Of a DNA stretch of 64,000 nt, positions 58,077 to 64,000 are shown piece after piece. The translations under genes and the position numbers were made by a program. Source of the stretch: [Scytonema hofmanni] UTEX 2349. Lineage in GTDB: Bacteria; Cyanobacteriota; Cyanobacteriia; Cyanobacteriales; Nostocaceae. Every line of letters starts with the position of its first letter. Position 1 is the first letter of the stretch. The stretch spans positions 912,186 to 976,185 of the forward strand of contig NZ_KK073769.1 of the NCBI RefSeq assembly GCF_000582685.1, given 5' to 3'. Below the pieces are notes generated by a model. It ran no database searches, had not been told where the DNA came from, and saw only the letters and a program-made list of their open reading frames with translations.

Positions 58077-59153
58077 ATGCTTGATGCAATTATCATTTTC
58101 TCATTCATCCTCTTAGCGGCGGGTATAGGGTACTACAGCACCGATATCATACCCAATGTTACACTAGACCGCGTTACGAATCTTGAGGCTTTACGCTTGA
58201 TTGTTGCCGTTTTTGCTGCAATCATTGGCGGTGCATTCGGATTGCGATTTCAGACGGGATATCGCCGTCTAGAAGCACAAGTTAAAGAATTGCCTCTAGA
58301 AGTGATCTTAACTCGTGCCATCGGCTTGGTCATTGGGTTATTGATAGCAAACTTAATGCTGGCGCCTTTGTTCTTGTTGCCAATTCCAGCAGATTTCGGC
58401 TTTATTAAGCCACTAGTTGCCGTTGTCGGCAGCATCGTGCTGGCTTATACAGGCATGAATTTAGCAGATACTCACGGACGTGGGTTATTACGGCTGATTA
58501 ATCCTAATACTGTGGAAACAATGGTAGTAGAAGGAACTCTAAAACCTGCCAATACCAAAGTTTTAGACACCAGCTGCATTATTGATGGTCGCATTGAAAT
58601 GCTGTTAGAAACAGGATTTCTCGAAGGGCAAATTCTCGTACCGCAATTTGTCTTGCAAGAATTGCAACAAGTAGCTGATGCTAATAAAGACCTAAAGCGA
58701 GTGCGGGGAAGACGAGGACTAGAAATTCTCAACCGAATTAAAGAAGCGTACCCCGATCGCATTTTAATCAACCCAGCAGATTACGAAGATATTCCCACGG
58801 TAGATGCGAAATTAGTGCGATTTGCTCAAGAAATCAGCGGTACACTGCTAACTAATGACTACAACTTGTCGAAAGTAGCTAGCGTTCAAAAAGTGCCTGT
58901 TTTGAATGTTAACGATTTAGTTAACGCGGTTCGTCCCTCGTATTTACCTGGGGACTATATAGACTTGAAGATTCTCAAAGAAGGTAAAGAACCTAGTCAG
59001 GGTATCGGCTACCTCGACGACGGTACAATGGTTGTCGTTGAAGAAGGCAGTCCTTATGTCGGTGGTGAAATCCGAGTGGTAGTCACCAGTGCTTTGCAAA
59101 CTTCAGCCGGAAGGATGATTTTTGCGAAACCCCAAGCTTCCGCATTAGCCTAA
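58077..59153 (+). CDS. PIN/TRAM-domain integral membrane RNase-like protein (YacL type)
   Basis: The 358-residue protein has four transmembrane segments in its first 125 residues (for example IIIFSFILLAAGIGYY and LVAVVGSIVLAYTGMNLA). A PIN domain follows (KVLDTSCIIDGRIEMLLETGFLEGQILVPQFVLQELQQVAD, IPTVDAKLVRFAQEISGTLLTNDYNLSKVA), in which the acidic metal residues are complete. A C-terminal TRAM domain (LPGDYIDLKILKEGKEPSQGIGYLDDGTMVVVEEG) should bind RNA. It is probably a membrane-tethered ribonuclease; its targets are unknown. The gene is monocistronic with a strong terminator. Confidence 0.92.
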   Translation: MLDAIIIFSFILLAAGIGYYSTDIIPNVTLDRVTNLEALRLIVAVFAAIIGGAFGLRFQTGYRRLEAQVKELPLEVILTRAIGLVIGLLIANLMLAPLFLLPIPADFGFIKPLVAVVGSIVLAYTGMNLADTHGRGLLRLINPNTVETMVVEGTLKPANTKVLDTSCIIDGRIEMLLETGFLEGQILVPQFVLQELQQVADANKDLKRVRGRRGLEILNRIKEAYPDRILINPADYEDIPTVDAKLVRFAQEISGTLLTNDYNLSKVASVQKVPVLNVNDLVNAVRPSYLPGDYIDLKILKEGKEPSQGIGYLDDGTMVVVEEGSPYVGGEIRVVVTSALQTSAGRMIFAKPQASALA

Positions 59154-59188
59154 GTTAAATGGCTGGAAAAATTGGCTTAAATTGTGCG

Positions 59189-59217
59189 ATCGGTGCAGGT
59201 TGACTGCACCGATTTTT
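59189..59217 (+). terminator. Terminator after the PIN/TRAM gene
   Basis: ATCGGTGCA and TGCACCGAT pair around seven bases, followed by TTTTG. Confidence 0.92.
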
Positions 59218-59270
59218 GATTAAATAAAAAACTTTTCCCGTTCCTGAATTCAGGACGTCAAAATGATTTT

Positions 59271-59393
59271 TGTAGAGACGTAGCACTGCTACGTCTCTAA
59301 AATTCATCCCATCATACAGCAAATTTCGGGTATATGAGGTACATAGGTAAAACCCAAAACCCTATAGAGACGTAGCATTGCTACGTCTCTACA
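59271..59393. repeat. Two GAGACGTAGCA palindromes
   Basis: TGTAGAGACGTAGCACTGCT at 59271-59290 with its complement to 59300, and TATAGAGACGTAGCATTGCT at 59363-59382 with its complement to 59393. Both are intergenic and of the same family as 9643. Confidence 0.9.
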
Positions 59394-59451
59394 TGTATTT
59401 CATGACAACGCAATCTGCTGTATGATGTCCGGTAAATTACTTGTAATGTAA

Positions 59452-59679
59452 AGACGTTCCGACGGAACGTCTCTACGACGGTAGGTAGGTTTTTATTCCT
59501 GTTAATTAAACGGACATGATATCAATCAGACGTTCCGACGGAACGTCTTTACGACGGTAGGTAGGGTTTTATTCCTCTTAATTAAACGGACATGATATCA
59601 ATCAGATGTTCCGACGGAACGTCTCTAGGACGGTAGGTAGGGTTTTATTCCTGTTAATTAAACGGACATGATATCAATC
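59452..59679. repeat. Tandem repeat, 3 copies of a 76-bp unit
   Basis: Units start at 59452, 59528 and 59604. Each begins with the palindrome AGACGTTCCGACGGAACGTC and continues with CGGTAGGTAGG, TTTTATTCCT, TTAATTAAACGGACATGATATCAATC. The copies differ at a few positions only, so the array is recent. Confidence 0.93.
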
Positions 59680-59712
59680 AGCAACACCAAACTTTTAGCT
59701 CAAAATTTATTG

Positions 59713-60513
59713 CTACTCCTCACTTTCTCCTTGGGTTTGTAATTGTTGCAACTGCTCAACAGTTAATCCTGTCACCCTTGCGACTTCCTCTAATGGCATA
59801 TTAGTATTGAGCAGATTTCTTGCCACTTCAAGTAGAGCTTCAGTTCTCCCTTCAGTTTTACCTTCAGTTTTACCTTCAGTTCTACCTTCTTCTAAAATCT
59901 CTTGATAAATTACTGATTCGCGCATAATATCAGACCTCAAAACTCGTTTTATGACCTCTTGATTTAATACTAAACCAGCTAAAATCGCCGTGGAAGCAGC
60001 AACATTACTTTGAGTTATTGATTCTGTAATATTGTTAATTTGTTGTGCTACTTGGTTAAGTACAGCTTCTCGATCAATTGTACTACTTAACACCGCCAAA
60101 GGTAACAGTCCTGGAGTTCTCAGAAATACCTCAGTCGGTTGTTCCCACAGTCTGATAACTTCAAACTCATGACGAGTGCGAGTCAAAATAAATCTATTTT
60201 GCTGCACCAAATCGGAATTTGTTTGCTTGAGATAAATCACGACTTGATGCATTTCCTTTTGGGGAAAGCGACGATAAACACGAACGCGATAATCTAGCAT
60301 CCGAAAAGGAATTTCTGCATCGGCTTGAGTTTGAAACTCCAAATGCAGTACCTGTTCTTCTGACTGTAGCAAAATTAAGGCATCAGCCCGAATCGGTTCT
60401 AAGGATAATTCCTTGGGACTAAGTTGAGTTAAGATTATTGGTTCTCCTAACAACCAAGTAGCGAAGTCAGTAGAGAAGTTCTCAGCTAAAAATTTACAGA
60501 TGTTGTCAAACAT
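59713..60513 (-). CDS. Rpn/PD-(D/E)XK family nuclease (recombination-promoting nuclease type)
   Basis: The 266-residue protein has a PD-(D/E)XK-type core: DALILLQSEEQVLHLEFQTQAD near residues 44-65 supplies D and E-x-Q, and MLDYRVRVYRRFPQKEMHQVVIYL follows. This is the cyanobacterial Rpn/DUF4351-type protein related to RpnA recombination nucleases. Near residue 225 the sequence EGRTEGKTEGKTEGRTEAL is encoded by a 12-base repeat, which varies in number between relatives. A C-terminal helix pair (LLEVARNLLNTNMPLEEVARVTGLTVEQLQQL) closes it. The family is multi-copy and mobile-like in many cyanobacteria; function is uncertain. Confidence 0.82.
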   Translation of the reverse strand: MFDNICKFLAENFSTDFATWLLGEPIILTQLSPKELSLEPIRADALILLQSEEQVLHLEFQTQADAEIPFRMLDYRVRVYRRFPQKEMHQVVIYLKQTNSDLVQQNRFILTRTRHEFEVIRLWEQPTEVFLRTPGLLPLAVLSSTIDREAVLNQVAQQINNITESITQSNVAASTAILAGLVLNQEVIKRVLRSDIMRESVIYQEILEEGRTEGKTEGKTEGRTEALLEVARNLLNTNMPLEEVARVTGLTVEQLQQLQTQGESEE

Positions 60514-60969
60514 GCTCTAATTTTAGCAAGCGATCGCCTCCTTTCTTTCCGTCACACAAGTACAGCAGATTGCATTGTTATTAAATACATGTAGAGACGT
60601 AGCAATGCTACGTCTTGTGAGCGGGTTTTGGGTTTTCAGATAAAATTGCTTTGCTTTATTAAATTATTCTACAATAATCACCAAAAATATTGCTAATTTC
60701 AAAAGACAATCCATCAAACTTATATAATCTCAAGTGTGTTATGCTTTGAGCGTAAATGTAGCTTAACAAGACAAGCTGTCAAAGTATTACTGCTATTTTA
60801 GTAATTTACTTGTAGGGCAAAATACAAATAAAACTAACTTATTTAACTTTCCAGCAAATTAGACTCTCAAATTTTCACAAAGCAAATATATATCAATCAA
60901 AAAACTTCCAAATCAAGAATTTATTTGCTATATTCAACCTGGGTTTTGCCTAACTAATAGAGGGTAGTA
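60514..60969. other. Intergenic region before cydAB
   Basis: About 456 bases, AT-rich, with a GAGACGTAGCA palindrome at 60590-60616 (right arm shortened). Promoters for both divergent genes are expected; none is obvious. I see no gene. Confidence 0.5.
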
Positions 60970-62412
60970 ATGGATTTTTTATCTAATACAGTTGTGCTAT
61001 CGCGGATGCAGTTTGCGCTAACTGCAATATTCCATATGCTATGGCCCGTCTTAACTACAGGCATGGGAATATATTTAGTAATTGTTGAGGGAATGTGGCT
61101 GAAAACTCGCAATCCTGACTATTATCTTCATGCCCGTTTTTGGTCAAAGCTTTATGTTCTGAACTTTGGGATCGGTGTGGCATCGGGTATCCCGATGGAA
61201 TTCCAGTTTGGAACCAACTGGGCACCTTTTGCTGAAGCTACAGGAGACTTTTTTGGTAGTATTTTAGGATTTGAAGCTTCAATGGCATTCATGCTAGAAG
61301 CTGGTTTTTTGGGGATCATGTTGTTTGGCTGGGAGCGGGTTCATCCGGTAATTCACTATTTCGCCACAATCATGGTTGCCTTTGGCGCAAATTTATCGAT
61401 ATTCTGGATTTTGAGCGCTAATTCTTGGTTGCAAACTCCAGCCGGTGGAGAAATGGTTAATGGCAAGTTTGTTGTCCACGATTATTTTCAAGCCATTCTC
61501 AACCCGTTTATGGCAAAAAGTGTTTTACATATGTTTTTTGCCACATTAGAAACTTCATTGTTTGTAATTGGTGGAATCAGCGCTTGGTATATTCTTAGAA
61601 ATCGCCATCAAGCCTTTTTTAGCAAATCTTTGAAAATAGCTTTAGCAGCTGCGATCGCAGTCGCACCGATACAAATCTACATGGGGCATTTAAGCGCCGA
61701 ACAAGTATATCACTATCAGCCTACAAAACTCGCAGCAATGGAAGCTCGTTGGGAAACAATCCCAGCAGGAGAGTCTGGTGATTGGACTGTTGTCGCGTTA
61801 CCTAACGAAAAAGCGCAAAAAAATGATTGGGAAATTGCCATTCCAAAAGCATTAGGATACATTCTCGAATTTAAACCAAAACTCTCTGAACCAGTCCTTG
61901 GTTTGAAGGAATGGAAACCAGAGGATCGTCCTCATTTAGTCGGTTTAATTTATTATGCTTTCCGCATCATGAGCGGTATCGGTTTCTTCTTAGCAGCATT
62001 AATGTTGTGGAGCGTGCTTCAATGGTTGCGTGGTAAACTATCAGCCGAAAATATTACTCAGCAACGTTGGTTATTGCGTACCTGGATGTTCGCAGCACCT
62101 CTGGGATATATAGCCATTGAAGCGGGTTGGATTGTCCGCTGTGTTGGACGTCAACCGTGGACTGTTTACGGGCAGATTCGTACAGTTGATGCTGCTTCTC
62201 ATATACCAGCTAGCAACGTCTTAACCTCACTAATTAGCTTTGCAATTGTTTACACCATTTTGTTTATTTCTGCTATGTATTTTGGCAGCCGAATTATCCG
62301 TATTGGACCCAATTTAAACTTGCCGATACCGGGAATTGAAAATGAATCCGCAGTAAATACTACCCCTGCGGAATTTATCCCCGATCAGCGTCCAGTAGAA
62401 GCACAACAATAG
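60970..62412 (+). CDS. cydA: Cytochrome bd-type quinol oxidase subunit I
   Basis: CydA carries the three hemes and oxidises plastoquinol while reducing oxygen. The 480-residue membrane protein begins MDFLSNTVVLSRMQFALTAIFH with heme-ligand H22. It shows FWSKLYVLNFGIGVASGIPMEFQFGTNW, the short Q-loop around VALPNEKAQKN and KPEDRPHLVGLIYYAFRIMSGIGF, and the GRQPW motif in VGRQPWTVYGQIRT. The short Q-loop puts it in the cyanide-insensitive (CIO) group usual in cyanobacteria. cydB begins eight bases after the stop, with its ribosome site overlapping the cydA end. It is a respiratory or overflow oxidase. Confidence 0.96.
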   Translation: MDFLSNTVVLSRMQFALTAIFHMLWPVLTTGMGIYLVIVEGMWLKTRNPDYYLHARFWSKLYVLNFGIGVASGIPMEFQFGTNWAPFAEATGDFFGSILGFEASMAFMLEAGFLGIMLFGWERVHPVIHYFATIMVAFGANLSIFWILSANSWLQTPAGGEMVNGKFVVHDYFQAILNPFMAKSVLHMFFATLETSLFVIGGISAWYILRNRHQAFFSKSLKIALAAAIAVAPIQIYMGHLSAEQVYHYQPTKLAAMEARWETIPAGESGDWTVVALPNEKAQKNDWEIAIPKALGYILEFKPKLSEPVLGLKEWKPEDRPHLVGLIYYAFRIMSGIGFFLAALMLWSVLQWLRGKLSAENITQQRWLLRTWMFAAPLGYIAIEAGWIVRCVGRQPWTVYGQIRTVDAASHIPASNVLTSLISFAIVYTILFISAMYFGSRIIRIGPNLNLPIPGIENESAVNTTPAEFIPDQRPVEAQQ

Positions 62413-62420
62413 GAGATTTT

Positions 62421-63434
62421 ATGGAGGCTTTAGAGCATTTTCTTCCTGAGGTATGGTTTGTCATTTTGGCTCTTTTCCTCTTCCTCTACGTCATGCTGGA
62501 TGGTTTTGACTTAGGGGTAGGAATATTATCTTTAACTTCCGACGATGACGATCGCCGGGGCATTTTAATGACTAGTTTGGGCAACGTTTGGGATGCTAAC
62601 GAAACCTGGCTAGTTCTCATGGGAGGTGCTTTATTTGGGGCATTTCCCCTCGCTTATGGGACGATTTTGAGTGCTTTATACATCCCAATTATGGGTATGG
62701 TTTTTGGGCTAATTTTTCGTGCAGTAGCGTTTGAATTTCGCGAACATTCAAACCGAAAATACTTTTGGAATTTAGCTTTTGGTGCGGGGAGTTTTTTAGC
62801 GTCTCTTGGTCAAGGATTTGCCCTTGGTAGTGTACTATCAGGTATTTCAGTTGATGATTCAGGTCACTTTATTGGTACTACTTGGGATTGGTTGAATTGG
62901 AAGTCAATATTGGTAGCTTTGACTTTGATTCAAGGCTACGTTTTGATTGGTTCAACTTATCTAATTATGAAAACAGATGGTGAATTACAAAGAACCCATT
63001 ACCGAACTGCCAAAATAGCGACTGTGACAACGTTGATTGGAGCAATTTTGATTACGATTTCGACTCCTGTGTTTTATGAGAATACGCGATCGCGTTTATT
63101 TCATCAACCAGAAATTTATATCTTTGCATTAATTCCCATATTAGGAGTTTTGCTAATCTGGCAACTCTTCAGAAGCCTCCAACGTGAAGAAGAACGCGCA
63201 CCTTTTATTTGGACTATCCTCATTTTCTTACTCAGTTTTATTGGGCTGGGGTTAATCGTTTTTCCTTATGTTATCCCCACTCATATCACCATTTATCAAG
63301 CCGCTGCTTCATCAAGTGCGCTGGTTTTCATGATTATCTTCATTGGTTTTCTTATTCCCATCATGCTGTTTTACAACATTTACCAGTACATTGTTTTTCG
63401 AGGTAAAGTCACTGGTGGTCACTATGAAGCATAG
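62421..63434 (+). CDS. cydB: Cytochrome bd-type quinol oxidase subunit II
   Basis: CydB pairs with CydA and stabilises the hemes. The 337 residues show the family start VWFVILALFLFLYVMLDGFDLGVGIL and GNVWDANETWLVLMGGALFGAFPLAYGTILSALYIP, then several transmembrane helices to the C-terminal IMLFYNIYQYIVFRGKV. An AGGAG site six bases before the ATG overlaps the cydA stop, so translation is coupled. Length and motif order are normal. Palindromic repeats follow the stop codon. Confidence 0.96.
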   Translation: MEALEHFLPEVWFVILALFLFLYVMLDGFDLGVGILSLTSDDDDRRGILMTSLGNVWDANETWLVLMGGALFGAFPLAYGTILSALYIPIMGMVFGLIFRAVAFEFREHSNRKYFWNLAFGAGSFLASLGQGFALGSVLSGISVDDSGHFIGTTWDWLNWKSILVALTLIQGYVLIGSTYLIMKTDGELQRTHYRTAKIATVTTLIGAILITISTPVFYENTRSRLFHQPEIYIFALIPILGVLLIWQLFRSLQREEERAPFIWTILIFLLSFIGLGLIVFPYVIPTHITIYQAAASSSALVFMIIFIGFLIPIMLFYNIYQYIVFRGKVTGGHYEA

Positions 63435-63456
63435 GAAAGAATTAGGATTGTAAAAT

Positions 63457-63610
63457 TGTAAAGACGTTCCGTCGGAACGTCTCTACGTCGGGATTTCTAG
63501 CACAATCAAAATAAAAGGTTTCATATCTCGCAAATGACATATATTGTAGAGACGTTCCAGCGGAACGTCTATTAAATATTATAAAGACGTTCCGTCGGAA
63601 CGTCTCTACA
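63457..63610. repeat. Three GACGTTCC palindromes
   Basis: TGTAAAGACGTTCCGTCGGA with its complement at 63457-63486, GTAGAGACGTTCCAGCGGAA at 63545-63570 and AAAGACGTTCCGTCGGAACG at 63582-63610. They fill the gap between cydB and the acetyltransferase gene. Confidence 0.9.
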
Positions 63611-63660
63611 TCATATTTTGTGGCACTATCAAAATAATTTGATATTTTATCTGTATAAAA

Positions 63661-64000
63661 TCACAGATATTTTTCCATTACATAGTTTTTAAACGTAATT
63701 CCTCGTCGTTCTACTTGCTGTTCCTTAACTATGCAAAATCCCTTGCTTATAAAAAATGGCTTTGCAGTAATACTTGCTTCTGTATATAGTCGTTTAATTC
63801 CTTGCAGTTTTGCAGCATTTTCTATATGACTTAAAAGCTTTGAACCAATACCCATTCTTTGATACTTACTATGACAATAAAAACAATCAATATGACCATC
63901 CGCTTCTAACTCTCCAAACCCAACTATCTCACCATTATCTTCAGCAATATAGGGAAGCTTGGTTTGTAACCTTTTGTGCCAAACTTCGTAATCCATATTT
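63661..64000 (-). CDS. GNAT family N-acetyltransferase, partial at the window edge
   Basis: The visible 113 residues contain IAEDNGEIVGFGELEADGHIDCFYCHSKYQRMGIGSKLL, in which YQRMGIGSKLL is the acetyl-CoA loop of GNAT proteins, then LYTEASITAKPFFISKGFCIVKEQQV. The frame stays open to the edge, and the first GNAT strand and helix are missing, so the true start lies outside. The ATG at 63996 is probably internal. The FYCHSKYQ-type core resembles a cyanobacterial GNAT often annotated as a general acetyltransferase; the substrate is unknown. Confidence 0.85.
   Translation of the reverse strand, partial: NMDYEVWHKRLQTKLPYIAEDNGEIVGFGELEADGHIDCFYCHSKYQRMGIGSKLLSHIENAAKLQGIKRLYTEASITAKPFFISKGFCIVKEQQVERRGITFKNYVMEKYL

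Overview
The window reads as chromosomal DNA of a filamentous, Nostocales-type cyanobacterium. Evidence: two small photosystem II genes (psbK, psbM), a tgt-psbK pair, very frequent GCGATCGC (HIP1) octamers inside genes, heptamer and octamer tandem repeats between genes, many short palindromic repeats, cyanobacterial orphan families (DUF4168, TerB-like, PIN/TRAM membrane protein), PEP-CTERM proteins and zinc-ribbon Ser/Thr kinases. I did not identify any rRNA, tRNA or CRISPR array.

Layout. 0-15 kb is mainly housekeeping: a comF tail, a secreted PPC protein, cobS, tgt, psbK, a 2Fe-2S ferredoxin, a decayed IS200/IS605-type remnant with a self-regulated ribbon-helix-helix protein, psbM, a double UspA protein, holA, a 2H phosphoesterase-like protein, murF, an amino-acid ABC ATPase and a fasciclin protein. 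15-30 kb holds a group II intron remnant, xdhC-like, two tandem PEP-CTERM paralogues with duplicated upstream DNA, a three-gene operon (inactive HtrA-like protein, active HtrA-like protease, degenerate NarL-type regulator), an MscS channel, a pentapeptide-repeat gene split by a complete group II intron, and cobO. 30-44 kb holds a group 2 sigma factor, a HerA-like ATPase, a GST, a second fasciclin protein, an RHH/ParE pair with a broken toxin, a PaaK-like adenylating enzyme carrying an in-frame repeat insertion, and two zinc-ribbon protein kinases separated by tandem repeats.

44-57 kb is the accessory part: a broken PIN toxin with an AbrB antitoxin, a DyP peroxidase-LysM fusion and a GMC oxidoreductase-DUF1080 fusion in one orientation, about 1.6 kb of repeats and a chimeric gene fragment, a TauD-like dioxygenase with a NUDIX hydrolase, pgk, a UspA protein, and a cluster of toxin-antitoxin-like pieces (two paralogous antitoxin-like ORFs, a VapC-like fragment, DUF5615/DUF433 with a 106-bp duplication). 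57-64 kb returns to core functions: hemW, a PIN/TRAM membrane protein, an Rpn-type nuclease, cydAB (bd-type quinol oxidase) and a partial GNAT acetyltransferase.

Most interesting: the pseudo-HtrA/HtrA/pseudo-receiver operon looks like a cytoplasmic proteolytic switch that I do not recognise as described; the GMC-DUF1080 and DyP-LysM pair could couple hydrogen peroxide production to peroxidase activity; and the group II intron sits so that splicing would restore a continuous pentapeptide-repeat protein. Many smaller loci record gene decay and repeat traffic. All calls come from reading the sequence; no database search was run.
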